Of a DNA stretch of 64,000 bases, positions 37,237 to 49,275 are shown piece by piece. Below the pieces are notes generated by a model that saw only the letters and a program-made list of their open reading frames with translations, did no database searches and was not told where the DNA came from. The stretch comes from Tetraselmis striata (Eukaryota; Chlorophyta; Chlorodendrophyceae; Chlorodendrales; Chlorodendraceae), in NCBI GenBank assembly GCA_006384855.1, contig VCJN01000965.1:124001-188000 (forward strand), given 5' to 3'. The translations under genes and the position numbers were made by a program. Position 1 is the stretch's first letter. Each line of letters starts with the position of its first letter.

Positions 37237-39700
37237 GTGGACGGTCTCGACGACAAGTATTCCACCACGACACTTGCGCACGCTACGATGGCAGGCGGCA
37301 AGAAGGCGGCGGACCCTACGAAGGCAACGCCGGCCGAAACGCCCGCGGAGCCGACAGAGCGTACACGGGACGCTACAACTCTTGCGTTACTGCAAGCGCT
37401 GGCGTTGAAGGTGGACGCTCTATCGACCCGCATGGACAAACATGACAACAACAACAACAATGAACAACAAGGGCCGGGCAGCGCAACATTCCCTCGGACA
37501 ACGACGAGGTCGGCGAGGGTGGCAAGGAGCCGGAGCACGACGCCCGGACAGCCGCTGCTACGGGGGGCGCGCGCGGCGTTACGGCCGTGTTCATCGACCC
37601 TCGGGATTGGGAAGACCTCTTGCTCCAGGCGTACCAAGACTGCCGCCTCCCCTTAGGGCGCTTCACGCCCGAGCCTCTGGCGACCGAGTAACGACGACGA
37701 GGCCGACCGCTACCTCATTGAGGCCAACAAGACATCGTCGCGCGAAGAGTACCGCCACATGTTGTGCTATGGCGTCTACCGCGCCGCAGCTAACGCGGCG
37801 GCTAAGATAGCTATGGCTACGCTTCGTGCGCCCGATACCCCCAACCAAGACCGCGTCGACGCCCTCGACCTCCAACGCCGCGTATCGCACGCTTGAAGCA
37901 GTGGGCGACGCGGATGAGGCCATCCTCACCTACCTTCGACTTTTCAAGGCCAAGAAGGCCCTCAACCCCGAGGAGCAAGTCGCCGAGCGACTCATCTACT
38001 TCCGAGTCTTCGACACCGCCGTTGCCGAGCATGAGCGCTCCGCCAACGTCGTCGGCGGCCTCCTCGCAGCGCTCGAGGACAAGCGCCTCGAGGTCGGCCT
38101 CGCCGCTACGGCCAATCCACAGGCGTCAGCGACCTTCAAGAGGCAGGCAACATAGCGCGACACCGACCGCGACAAGGCACGGAAGGAAAAGGACAACATA
38201 AGGCGGCGCGCGAGAGGCGGGAGTAGCAACGCCGCGAGGCGGACGCCGAGAACCGCGACAAGAACGGCGGCTAGACCGGCGACAAGACACGCGAATGACG
38301 GTGTGGCGCGCCGCGCCGACAGTTGCTGCCCCGACTCCGACTATATTCACCCCCTCGTAAGGCGGAGTTGGCGGCAGTGGAAAACATCGGCGCGAGCGCG
38401 CAAGTGACGAGCTGGATACGGGATGGCGTACGCATGCCTTTCTGCTACAACCGTCCACCCCCAAGGTTCAACCAAGGCGTCTCGTTCAACGACGCGATCC
38501 TGCCCAACTCACAAGTTCCTCACCGCCGAACTACGGCGGACGGCGCATGGGAGAAGTCGTCGTGCGCATGGTGGGTGTCCCGGGCGTTCTTCGTTCCGAA
38601 GCCCGGCAACAATCAGTGGCGTTTCATCATCGACCTCCGAGTACTCAACACGTTTTGCGTTCGCAAGCAACTACGAATGGACACTCACCGACGGCCGTTC
38701 GACACCTGACCGCAAAAGGGGACTACATGATGTCGTTCGATCTTCAAGACGGCTTGTATGCCTTGGGCATCGCGCCTTCGACCCCGACTACTTCAAGGTC
38801 AACATCCGCGGGACCCTCTACCGGTTGTGCGGCCTCCCCATGGGTTGGTCGCTCAGCCCTTACTACTTCACGACGTTCACGATGGCGTTCGTCAAGCACA
38901 TGCAACGCTTTCCGACTATCCCCGCTGCGCCGGGCAATGTCCCTCGGTCGCGCCGCTGGCTGCGCCGCGCGGTGGAGGGGGCGCGCATTTTACCATACAT
39001 CGACGATTACTTGTTCGCCCCGTCGGAGCCGGAGGCGCTGGAGCTCAACCAACACGTCCCCGATTTGCAGGACAGCCTGGGCTTGCTGCGCAACCCCGCC
39101 AAAGGGCTATGGAAGCCGGTCCAGTAGAATCTGCACCTAGGGGTGGACATCGAGACGGCCACGGGATATTTTTATCCTCTGCAAAAAACTGTAGCGGCTC
39201 GCGCGCCAAGCCAAGCAACTGATGCAACGCGCGGCCCGTGACGCCCGTTGGCTGCCCGTGCGGGAGCTGCATTCGCGCTCGCTAGGCGGGCTCAATATCA
39301 GCGCTTGGCGATGCCGGCCGCGCGCTTCTACTTGCGGGAGCTCCACGACGTGGTGAGCTCTAAGTAGGGCGGCCGAGTGCGCATGACGCACCGGTTGCGG
39401 CGCGACATGCTGTTGTGGACCGCCGTGCCGGCTGAGTCCAACGGCCGCCCTATCCACCGCCATGTGGAGACGGCCTTCGTGCACTGCGACAGCTCCGGCT
39501 ACGGCTGGGGTGCGGTGCTGAATGGCGGGCTGGAGGCGCGGGCGTTATGGGGGCAGCCGATGAGCGCCGGCACAGCAGTTGGAAAGAACTGAAAGCCGTC
39601 CGGTTGGCAGTCAAGTCTTTCCTGCCGCACCTCACCGGGCGCAGCATGTTGCTGCACGAGGACAACCAGTCGGTGTGCAGCGTCCTTGCGGGCCTCACCT
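37237..39700 (+). pseudogene. DIRS/Ngaro-like retroelement relic: gag-like, RT, RNase H
   Basis: Fragments in several frames follow retroelement order. A gag-like part (37280-38155) has Ala/Glu-rich helices including 'DADEAILTYLRLFKAKKALN'. RT starts near 38370 with 'FFVPKPGNNQWRFIIDLRVL', then 'YFKVNIRGTLYRLCGLPMGW' and the catalytic 'YIDDYLF' at about 38994-39014. An RNase H-like part runs 39470-39700 with 'HCDSSGYGWGAVL', 'WKELKAVRLAV' and 'LLHEDNQSV'. Stops and frame changes occur at about 38155, 38710, 39127 and 39590. The RT style is that of tyrosine-recombinase retrotransposons rather than gypsy or LINE. The RNase H is cut short at about 39700, where unrelated element sequence is joined. 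Confidence 0.75.
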
Positions 39701-39960
39701 CGATGGGCTGCTACCCTACGTCCTTGCTGCCAATCAAGACTTCAACCCCTACCTCGCGCGCGCTCGGAACCATGCCGAGGCCATCGAGAAAGCGTTTCGT
39801 TTTCGTCTCGCCTTCCTCTTGAGGCTGAACGAGGTCAAACGTGTGCACGGTGACCAAGGTGATGTGGACGTACAGCGAGCTCAGCATTTTCAGCATGTTG
39901 TTGAGCATCTGGGCTCGGCGATTCTCGGGGACCTGGTGAAGGACTACGAGCGACCAAAAA
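39700..39960 (+). pseudogene. Fused gag-like fragment of the recombinase element
   Basis: 'QDFNPYLARARNHAEAIEKA' through 'KDYER' matches the gag-like part of the elements at 42230-42470 (plus) and 51170-51340 (minus), yet here directly follows a truncated RNase H. The DNA match starts at about 39705. Confidence 0.65.
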
Positions 39961-41458
39961 CTGTAAGAGATTCACATCTCTGGCAATTGCGCCCCCAGAA
40001 TGGTTTAATTCGAAATCAAGTAGACCCGCTGCAGGAGTGTGGAATCCAGACAGCCCTAAGGATCAATCAGGGTAGTCGCTACATTGTACAGCCCCACGTC
40101 TGCCGACTTGCCGACCTGGGGCCCGGTGGCAGGCGGCAGCGAGGCGGACGGGCGACGGTCGTCTGGCGTCCGGCGGCGGACGAACGACGGCGTCCGGAGT
40201 CCGGGTCCGGTCCATGCGTGGGGCTCGCCGCTTCGCGCAATGCCCGCCCCGTAAACCTGACGGACGGCGACGACCGGCCCGGGCGGCGGTACCCGTATTG
40301 GTATAGGTAGTCAGCAGGTAAGCGTGACGATTGTTATGACGGAATCCATAACGGATACATTGTCAATCTACCTAACAATCTATGCGAAACCGTTCCGAAA
40401 GTCGGCGGCATATCGACAGACAAGCAGACTCACCTCGAAATTAATATGGTAGGATATACGAAAAACAGCGACTACCTCTTACATGACTAATGACTAATGA
40501 GAAAGCAGCCGTCACGCTCACGGGAAGAGAAGCTCACTCTGCCGATCCTACACAGTAGTTCCATGCTAGGAAAAATCGGACGAATTGCGTCTAATAATTT
40601 ATGGGCCGGCAATTGTACATGTCAAGCGAATGTCAGCTCATTACTGCAATAATGCTACTAGATTTTGCTGGCATCACGTGTGCGCAAACTCCGAGCAAAA
40701 TCGAGCTTTTAGTTGTGCGGTACACTTTACGAGGACTTCGAATTTATACCCTGGGACTACTCTATGGGGCCAGAAGGGCAAATCCGGGGCGGGAGGCCTA
40801 GCTCTAAGGCATATATAAGAAAGGGACGGTTCCAAAGTTTTGGGTGATTCCACGCTGGGGTCAAGGGACCGTCAAGCCTCGCCGATGTTGAAGGTGTCCT
40901 TCGGGTGTGTCGGAATCCGATTTTTTTGATGATGTAGCCTAGGCAAACGCACCACTGGCCTCCCAAGCACACCGCCGATTCCATATAAGACCCCTTCAAA
41001 GGCCGTTAATTACCCTTCCGACAGTCCTTTGTTGGTCCCGACAATTGCGGTATCTCATGTTGGCCCTGCTATCTCAATCGCTAGTGGGGACGACCTGGTA
41101 CAATATTTACTAGTATAATATGCAGTAGTGCGCCGCAACGACACGGTGACGGACACGCGATGCGTCGCTCGTTCCCGCTGCGACCTTCGACACGGACGAC
41201 ACCACCGCACCCAATGACCCCTACGAAGAACTTGTAAGTGATGCCACCGAGCCACCTATGGCTGCACCTTCAATAATGCCCGCTTTCTGCGCTGCCGCCG
41301 TCATGCCTCGGCGGCGTTTGCAGCGGTATGTAATCCGAATTAAAACATATTGTACTTCGCGTCGATACCGGGTTCCTTGTTAGGTATTGGTACTAAGTGT
41401 CACGCAATGACACCCCTTGCTTTACCCCAGACCAATTAATAATTTTATTCTAAACTAG
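39961..41458. other. Gene-free spacer
   Basis: No supported gene or repeat. It lies between the relic and the first intact-length recombinase element. Confidence 0.4.
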
Positions 41459-41635
41459 TTTCTGGGGTTTCTTCTTTCCTTGCTAACCGCATTTCCGACT
41501 GCCGTTGCTGCAAAGTGGTACGGGTTTCTAGTTCACCCATAGTCGTTGCGCCCTTTTGGGCGCAACAGGAATAGACATACAAAAGCCCGTAACAGCTGAG
41601 CGTGCCATCTTCCAGTTTCATTGTGTTACACAAAG
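41459..41635 (+). repeat. Terminal direct repeat, 5' end of recombinase element 1
   Basis: About 177 bp, from 'tttctggggtttc' to 'tgtgttacacaaa'. Matched by 44393-44570 in the same orientation and by 49110-49275 and 52000-52195 in reverse orientation. The core 'gttcaccc...cgttgcgccctttt' is common to all. Confidence 0.75.
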
Positions 41636-41759
41636 CAATCAACTGTCTTGTAACATGTTGCGAACAAGGTAGTCACATGTTGTTACAAGACCACAACCGG
41701 CTCACCATCCGTGTGCGCATGTATAATTCTCATCCGTACGTTATTTGTGCGTTACCGTG

Positions 41760-42610
41760 CCAGATGGAGAAGATCCGTCGCCGAGCCGATGCTCGAATCC
41801 ACTCAGTCTACATTGTTGCGCGAGCTCACATCGACGTTGGCCAAATTGACGGCTCGTGAACGTGTTGTTGATGCAGAGGGAGCACATGGCTTTGGATACG
41901 GGTCGGCGTCACAGGACAGCCTCCCGGCAGCGGGGGAGCCGCAGCGCGTCCCGACTTGCTAGAACCAACCCACAGCGACCGTGCAAGAGCAAAATCCGCG
42001 AGTGACGAGGGCCACTACCTCGCGGTGCCAGAGCTACGGCAATGAGCGTAGTCTGGATACGAGGACGGTCGACCGGTCATCTGAGTGCGTGGGCGTTTCC
42101 CTTTGCGTACCGATCTGACGAACGACAACCTCAAGCAAGATGACCGGCTTTGCCGGCCCATATTTGGATGACGTGTTTTGGGCCCACATGGGTGCTCTCT
42201 TCTTAGCCCTCGGCGAGCTGCTACTTTACGCCCCTACTCCTAATCAAGACTTCACCCCCTACCTCGCGCGTGCCCGGAATCACGCCGAGGCCATCGACAA
42301 GGCGTTTCGCTTTCATCCATAGCCTTCCTTCGGAAACTTAACTAGATCAAGCGTGTGCACGGTGACCAAGGTGTGCTGGACGTATTGCGGGCCCAACGTT
42401 TTTTAGCCTGCAGCCGAGGATTTGGGCTGTACGATTTTCTGGAACATGATGAAGGACTACGAGCGTCGTGTCTTCGACGCGACGGTCGCCAGCAACGCGA
42501 AGGCTACTGCTGCTGCTCGCGTGGCGGCGGCGCTCGCTGGATGCGGACGTGGACGTGGTTTACATGGTGGCGGTCGCGGGCGCGGCCGCGAAGGCGCGCA
42601 CGGGTGACGC
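41760..42610 (+). pseudogene. Gag-like protein with RG-rich tail
   Basis: Pieces in several frames: an N-terminal helix ('STLLRELTSTLAKLTARERV'), 'YLARARNHAEAIDKAFRF', then 'DYERRVFDATVASNAKATAA' and a Gly/Arg-rich end near 42540-42600. Element 2 encodes the same order. The RG-rich tail suggests nucleic-acid binding like gag, though no zinc knuckle is seen. Confidence 0.55.
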
Positions 42611-43089
42611 ACGAGTGGGGCGCCTTTCGTCGGGGCTGCTGGCGCTTTGCGGGATAACCTTTCGGTGCCCGCTGCACAGCGAACCCTGGCAGCACAACGG
42701 CGGGATGAGCGCCATGTGTCCGCACCGGACCCCCTACTCTATAGACTTCATTTAGACCGCCTTCGGTGCGGCGTTTCTCACAGCCACAACCGAGTGCAGC
42801 TCAACCATCCGCACCACTGCACATGGCGGCTCAACAATCCGCCTCCCGCACCATCTCATCGATGCGTCCGTCACCTGTTACACTTCGTGTTACACTTGGT
42901 TCGCAACGATAATCTTTCGCGCGTGTACGTTACGCGCGGGACAGGCGCTACGAGCGCGACGGGCGCGCGGGGCGGACCTTATACCTAAACCTTGCCCCGC
43001 AAACCCGTACTGGCGCCCTGAATAACCCGTCCAACAATTACCGGCCAACCGCCAACAATCTAACCGCCGCGGCTGAGTACTTTGCTGAA

Positions 43090-44302
43090 ATGAACCGGCC
43101 CCATGTTACTCCGTCGGCCAAGCGTCGTACGTACGTGATTGACGAACCCGAATCTGTCGTCCCATGGGCTGCTTCACTCCGGTCCCGTCTACAAAAAGGG
43201 TTCGGCTCGGACGAGTTAGAACAACGGGCCCTATACCTAATTTCCATCTCCCTCACCGCCCAAACACCCAAGAGCTACGCCGGCAAGCTGTCTCAGTTCG
43301 CGTAGTGTTGCCACGATTCCGAGAACATCAGCCCGCTGTTCAGAGTGTTCGGAGGCGACCACTGCTAATGTCGCCCAGTACATCGCTTGGATTGCTTGGT
43401 GAGCGGGACCACATTCATTGGGCTAAGTGGTTGCAACCCTACCTCTCAGAAATGGACACGTCCTTCGGGCTGCACAACATCGACCCCATCGCTAAGGACA
43501 GCATGCACCTCACCGCCGCGCGTTGCGGCATGCTGCTAAGGCAATGCCGCATGGAGGCCGCCCTTTCACGAGTTACGTGGCATGTTGATGTCGCTTACCG
43601 CTTCGTCGAGCGGGCCGAGTTGATTGAGTCTGTCCCCCCCCCCCCCCCCCTCCCCCCCGGAGTGCATGTATGACTTCCGAGCCCTCATGGCCTCGGTTGT
43701 CAACTTCATGTTTTTTGCAAGGGAACTTATTGGCGTGTCCCCTCCGAATGCGGGACGTGCATGTCGACTCCTACAACATCACCATGCAGGTGCACCGAGA
43801 GAAGGGGCGTGCCGGACGGCGCGGCCCCGGCGACCCGTGTGTGCTCCTCCTTAACGTGTCGGAGCGCTAACCGCGTTGCCCGCTTCCGGGACCACTTTAT
43901 CGACAACGTACAGTCTGCCCCTCTGGTCCTTGCTGCCTTGACCGAGACAAACTTTTGGGCAGTTGCCCTGAGCGAGCAATCCAAATCTTGGACTGTCGCT
44001 ACACTGTCGGACTGGCTCTCTCCCGCCCTCCGTCTCATCGGTGCTGCCCCTCTAGCCGGCACTTCCCGGAGCTCGCACAGCCTTCGCAAAGGTGCAGCCT
44101 TTGATGCTATCGCCATAGGAGTACAACTGTCTCACATTCACCACCACGGGGCTAGGCCACAAACTCCGACGTCGTTCTACATCGCCCCAAAAGTCCTCCC
44201 TTCACCGAGCGCGTGGGTCTTTTTCCGTCACATCGCGCCCCTTCGCCATTTCCAAATTCAACAAGACTCCGCAGCGGTTGCCTTCCCGGTGCCCCCTTTG
44301 TG
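43090..44302 (+). pseudogene. Tyrosine recombinase of element 1 (frameshifted)
   Basis: The N-terminal part (43090-43305) reads 'TPSAKRRTYVIDEP' and a helical segment. The middle (43410-43640) reads 'SFGLHNIDPIAKDSM' and 'HLTAARCGMLLRQCRMEAAL'. The catalytic part (43740-44250) has 'RMRDVHVDSYNI', then 'SHSLRKGAAFDAIAIGV', which fits the HxxR box of tyrosine recombinases, followed by 'HHHGAR' and a candidate nucleophile in 'SFYIAP'. Frames change near 43310, 43660 (a C-run) and 43730. It would cut and join element DNA without DDE chemistry. Confidence 0.72.
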
Positions 44303-44392
44303 AATTGGCGCTACCCCTTTTTCGTCAATCTACTCGTCTCTCCGTTTGCTCATCACTAGCAAAACATATTTAATTTTGAAATTATCGAAATT

Positions 44393-44570
44393 AGATTATG
44401 GAGTTTCCTCCTTTTCTGATCGCTTTTCCGGCTACCGTTGCTGCAAGTGATACGGGTTACTAGTTCACCCGTCGTTGCGCCCTTTTGAGTGCAGCACGAG
44501 TAGACATACAAGCAACCGTATCAACTGAGCCTGCCATCTTCCAGTTTCGCTGTGTTACACACAACGCCCC
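44393..44570 (+). repeat. Terminal direct repeat, 3' copy of element 1
   Basis: Same orientation as 41459-41635. It begins 'ttatggagtttcctcc' and ends 'gtgttacacacaa', with small indels between copies. Confidence 0.75.
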
Positions 44571-45029
44571 CCCCCTGACTCCGTTTTCTCTCCACGTTAT
44601 CACTAAACCTTCATGCAAGTTTCGGCTCATGTCCAAGTAAAACAGCATGCGCGACCTTTTTGGCAACGCAAGTAAAACCATACTCAGCTTTGAAATCGCC
44701 CGCAACCGCATGGCACATAGCATGAACGTTGTCCAAGCCCCAAAGTAGGTGCCGTGGCCGACAGGAATTTGTCTTGACTAGCCGGCCCATGAAAGTGCCC
44801 CAAAGTTGCATCAGATGGGGTAGAAACCTTCCAACGTGACGGCGGGTCCCTATATAAGTAGTAATACCAAGAGGTATTTTCACGACAGAAATATAATTAC
44901 AAATAAAGAGGGAGGGGGCGCAGGCACATTGCCGAAAAGGTGCCTTTGCTTCATTACACTCTTTCGGAGGATTCCATAATAAAGACTTAGAGGCCGACCC
45001 GCGAAAATGAATTAAGTGAGGGTAGGTCG

Positions 45030-45540
45030 TTGTTTGTGGCTGTCGCGGCGCGATCCCATGATGGGTGTGCCGCGACAGAGGAAGATGGGCACAGACAAGC
45101 CCCTTGTTGCATTTTTAAAGCACACGACGAAGCAGTATGCGGGAGCAGCGCTAGCCGGGATGGTTGAGTCGGGGACCGCTCTGCCAAAAACCCTGGTCGA
45201 CATCTGTGGTACCCACCTCCATGTCCCATGCGATGCCCGCGCCCGTGGACTGAGCTTGGCTTCCAAACACCAGTGGATCTTGTAATGCTTGGGCACACGG
45301 ACGTCTGCCGACCTCTCGACAGTCACTCCCTCCGAAGTGAAATGCTAGTGGTGCCGTACGAGTGTACGGCAACTTCCGCCGGACGATGAAATTGCCAAAG
45401 GGCTGCTAGGTCGATGCAACTCCTCGGGCGGTACGGTCATACCACGTGGGCATACTAGAGCACTGTATTGATGCCGTACCGCGCCTGCCAAGTGGACAAG
45501 GGAAGAGAAAACCGCAAATACTGGTAGTAAACATTTCAAG
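45030..45540 (+). repeat. Long direct repeat, left copy
   Basis: It starts near 'gtcgcggcgcgatccca', a self-complementary stretch (45042-45078), and runs to 'aagggaagagaaaac' and 'tagtaaaca'. The right copy at 47900-48215 matches both halves but lacks about 170 bp (45183-45350 here). A G23 tract follows directly. Confidence 0.7.
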
Positions 45541-45562
45541 GGGGGGGGGGGGGGGGGGGGGG
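45540..45562 (+). repeat. G23 homopolymer
   Basis: 23 G immediately after the left long direct repeat. Confidence 0.85.
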
Positions 45563-45779
45563 AGGGCGCATGCACATTGCCGAGACACATTTTGGGCGCC
45601 GGCCGCATGGGGGCGGCCGGGCAGATGAGCAGCGACCGCCCCTGAGAAATGGCTGGCTACCGTCGCACGGCGAGGCGTGCGAACGGCGGGCGGGGGGAAG
45701 CGGACGGTGTAGTCCGTAGCCAGCTCCGCCCAGGGTGGAGCTGCCCCAGGGGCATCCCGACGAGCGAAGCATGCAGCAA

Positions 45780-47520
45780 CGTCCCGATGGTGTCGACTAG
45801 TTGCTTGCAGGCGGCTGCGAAAGCAGCCGGGGCACAATGTGTAGCGGTGGCCCGTACGCGCCGACCATGTGCATGCCCGGGGCTGCAAAAGCAACCGGGG
45901 CACAATGTGCAGCGGCGACCTAATGGCGCCGACCAGTTGCGTGCCCGGGTTGGAGGCGACTGTGGCACATGGTGCAGTGGCGGCCCGTTGTCGCAGTCGC
46001 GGCCCGGGCACCCACCTGGTCGCGCCTGGGTGCCCGGACCGCGGATGCGACCGGGCGGGGTACATGGTGTAGTACGACCCATTGGCGCCGACCAACAGCG
46101 TGCCCGGGCTGCGACAGCAACCGGGGAGGAGCGTGTAGCGGCGGCCCGCTGGCGCCGACAAACTGCGTGCCCGGGCATCGGCGGAGGGGACTGGGGCACA
46201 TGGTGCAGTGGCGGTCCGTTGGCGCCGCTCAGCTGTGTGGGTGCAGTGATGCCGCGATGGCGCCGACAAGATACGTTTCATTGCTGCGAAAGCGGCCGGG
46301 GCACATGGTGCAGCGGCGGCCCGTAGGCGCCGACTAGGTGCGTGCCGGGGCCGCGAAAGAAACCGGGGCACATGGTGCATTGGCCGCCCGTTGCCGCCGA
46401 CCAGCAGCTTGCCCAGGCCGCGAAAGCAACCTGAGCACATGGTGCCGTGGGGGGCCAATGATGCCGACCAGTTGCGTGCCCGGGCCGCGGAGGCGACCGG
46501 GGCACAATCTGCAGTGGCGGCTTGTAGGCGGGTTTTCTATACTAGGGCGTCGAACAGGTGCGTGCCTGGGCTGCGAACGTAACCGGGGCACAATGTGCAA
46601 CGGCGGCCCGTTGGCGCCGACCAACTGCGTGCCCGGGCACCGGAGGCGACCGGGGCACATGGTGCCAACAAGCTACGTGCTACGATTGTTGCGATAGCGG
46701 CCGGGGCACATGGTGCAGCGGCAGCCCGTTGGCGCCGATCAGCAGCGTGCCCGGGCCGCGACAACAACCGGAGCACATGCTGCAGTGGGGGGCCAATGAC
46801 GCCGACCAACAGCGGCGTGCCCGGGCCGCGGAGGCGACCGGGGCATACTGTGAGGTGGCGGCCCGTTATTGTCGCCGACTAGCTGCGTGCCTGGGCTGCG
46901 AAAGCAAATGCGGGACGATATCCAGCGGCGGCCCGTTAGCGCCGACGACAAGCGTACCCGGGCTGCGGATGGAGGCGCCATGGGTACAATGTGCAACGGC
47001 GGCCCGTTGGCGCCAACCAGCTGCGTGCCCGGGCGGCGGAAGCGACCAGGACACACGGTGCAGTGCGCGGGCCAATGGCGCCGACCAAGCGCGTGCCCGG
47101 GCTGCAAAAACAACGTGGTATATGGTGCGGCGGCGGTCATATGGTGCCGACCAGCTGGGTGCCCGGGCCGCGGATGACATCGCGGACTCATGGCGCAGGG
47201 GTGGCATGATGGCGTCGACAAGCTGCGTGCTCTGACTGCGGAAGCAACCGCGGCACATGGTGCCGCGGCGGCTCGTAGGCGCCGACCAATTGCGTGCCCC
47301 GGCGTGGAAGCGACCAGGGGCGGGCACATAGTGGAGCAGTGGCCCGATGTTGTTGTTGTCAACAAGCTGCGTGCCCGGGCCGTGGACGCGACTGGAGCAC
47401 AAGTGTGGCGGCGGCTTGATGGTACCGGCCAGCTGCGCGTAGTGGCGGCCCGATGGCGCCGGCCGACTGCGTGGGTTGCCGGAGGTGGCATATAGTGGTG
47501 GCATGTTGGCGCCGAGCATG
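45780..47520 (+). repeat. GC-rich minisatellite, unit about 67 bp
   Basis: About 25 diverged units, each holding gcgtgcccgggc, a purine block 'cgaaagcaaccggggcaca', 'tggtgcagcggcggcccgtt' and 'ggcgccgacca'. Unit length is mostly 62-70 bp and not a multiple of three, so the long frames through it on both strands are artefacts. It lies between the two long direct repeats. Confidence 0.88.
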
Positions 47521-47899
47521 TGTGTGCATGTGACTGCGAGGGTTCGCCCGGTTGTGGCGCGGAGTACCGCGTTGAAGCCGCAGGTCCCACGGGCTTGTTG
47601 ATCGTTACTGCCCGGAAATGGCTGTCATTTTCACCGGCGAGCCAAAGGCCGGCGGCGCATGGGGGGGGGGGGGGGGGCTCTTGTCTCGCGAGGCGTGAAG
47701 AGTCCCCCCCCCCCCCCCCCCAAGAATCAATCGAACGGTTATCCGTGTGGGGCACTAGTTGTCGGCTTCGCGGAGTCAGCGCACGGTACCCTACGGACGA
47801 TTTTCGGGCCAACGAGACATGTCCTCGAGCTAAGCGCGGTACAAGCCATTTCTGAGCGGCTTGTACACCAAAGACCTTGCATGTCACGAAGACGCGAGC

Positions 47900-48215
47900 T
47901 CTGCCGCGGCGCGACCCCATGGCGAGTGCGCCGCGACAAAGGAAGATGAAGACATCTCAGTCCCCTACTGATTTTAAGCACACAACGAAGCAGAATGCGG
48001 GAGCAACGCTAGCGGGATGATTGCGTCGGGAACCGCTCGCGGGGTGGTGCCGCACGTATGTATGGCAACTCTCGCCAGACGATGACATCGCCGAGGGACT
48101 GCTTGGTCGATGTAACTCCTCGGGCGGTACGGCGCGCTACGTGGGCATACTGGCACCTTACCGCGCATGCTAAGTAGACAAGGGAAGAGAAAACCCCAAC
48201 TACTACTAGTAAACA
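47900..48215 (+). repeat. Long direct repeat, right copy
   Basis: Same orientation as 45030-45540, with about 170 bp absent in the middle. It shares 'agcacac.acgaagcag.atgcgggagca' and 'aactcctcgggcggtacgg' blocks with the left copy. Confidence 0.7.
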
Positions 48216-48849
48216 AAATAGGTATCTATTACCCTCGTAGCGGCAGGGAGCTCTACGCGAAGGGCTTTGGACAGCCTATTCGGGCATCCTCCGCCGAAAA
48301 TTGTCGGCCTTCGTGCCTTGCCCGCGATGGCCTTGCAGAAGCTGCTGCGCATACGCCTTCTCACCCGATCCGGATGAGAAGGCGTATTGTTGTGCTCGGC
48401 CGCGGTGTGAAACGTTTGTGGTCAGTGGGCTCGGGTCGGGATAGTTCCAGCGGACGGGGTTGGGGCATATCCAACGCATGGAGATGCCCGCGTTGACAGT
48501 GCCCGCGCTCGGTGATTGTTCGGGTGTCCGAAAGGGGTGACGAACACTATACGGAAACCACCCACGGGACATTTACACAGAGGGAAATTGCCCTGCGACT
48601 CCTTTTCGTCCCCCCCCCCCCCCCCCCTCCCCTTGCCCCAAAAAGATCGAAAATAGGTGCTCACGTGCACTCGCTCGCAACTACGAGAAACATATGGAAA
48701 AGCGGCACGAGGAAAATAGGTTGTGCGAGTACCTATTTTTCCTATTTTTGTCGTGAAAGGGCGGTAAAGAACGTTATTATTACGGCATTACGGCGGTCTT
48801 CTGGGCTGTTGTAGGGCTGCACCCCGAATACAGCCCTAATCATGGGCTT
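48216..48849. other. Spacer
   Basis: It contains an 18-C run at 48610-48627. No gene supported. Confidence 0.4.
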
Positions 48850-49109
48850 GCCTTGGCGGTACGGCACCCCGAAAACCCTGGCTGTACAACACTCGTTGTA
48901 CATGTAGTGAGTCCGCATGTAATGTTGCACGTACGCCATCGGGCGGAGTCGCCATAGCATCGGGCGTCTTGTGACTACAGCAGCATGCATTTGACGTTGA
49001 GTCTTGTTTTGCCAAAATGTCGCGCAGGTTGTTTTACACAATCAAGAGCCGAGATTGGCAGACGCGTTCTGCGAAAGCGTGGAAGGAAAACGGAGTCAGG
49101 GGGGCGCGA

Positions 49110-49275
49110 TGTGTTCCACAGTGAAACTTGAAGATGGCGGGTTCAGCTAATGCGACTGTTTCTATTTCTACTCGTGCTTCACACGAACGGGCGTAGCGAC
49201 GGGTGAACTAGTAACCCGTACCACTTAGAAGCACACGCAGCCGGAAAAGCGATTAGGAAAGGAGGAAATCCCATA
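49110..49275 (-). repeat. Terminal direct repeat, 3' copy of element 2
   Basis: A 29-bp block at 49198-49226 is identical to 52101-52129 in the same orientation, within an overall diverged repeat of about 170-190 bp. Confidence 0.75.

Larger units (their letters stand above)
41459..44760 (+). mobile_element. Tyrosine-recombinase element 1, without reverse transcriptase
   Basis: Bounded by direct repeats at 41459-41635 and 44393-44570, with homology to element 2 extending about 190 bp past the second repeat. Inside are a gag-like part (41760-42610) and a tyrosine recombinase (43090-44302). There is no YxDD box or RNase H between them. Element 2 has the same order and nearly the same spacing. 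Frameshifts make this copy inactive. Relatives are DIRS, Ngaro and VIPER elements, which normally carry RT. Confidence 0.7.

Noticed and set aside
45600-47900. Long Arg/Pro/Gly-rich reading frames on both strands (up to 393 codons)
   Set aside because: They follow a tandem repeat whose unit is not a multiple of three; both strands and several frames are equally open, so openness comes from GC content.
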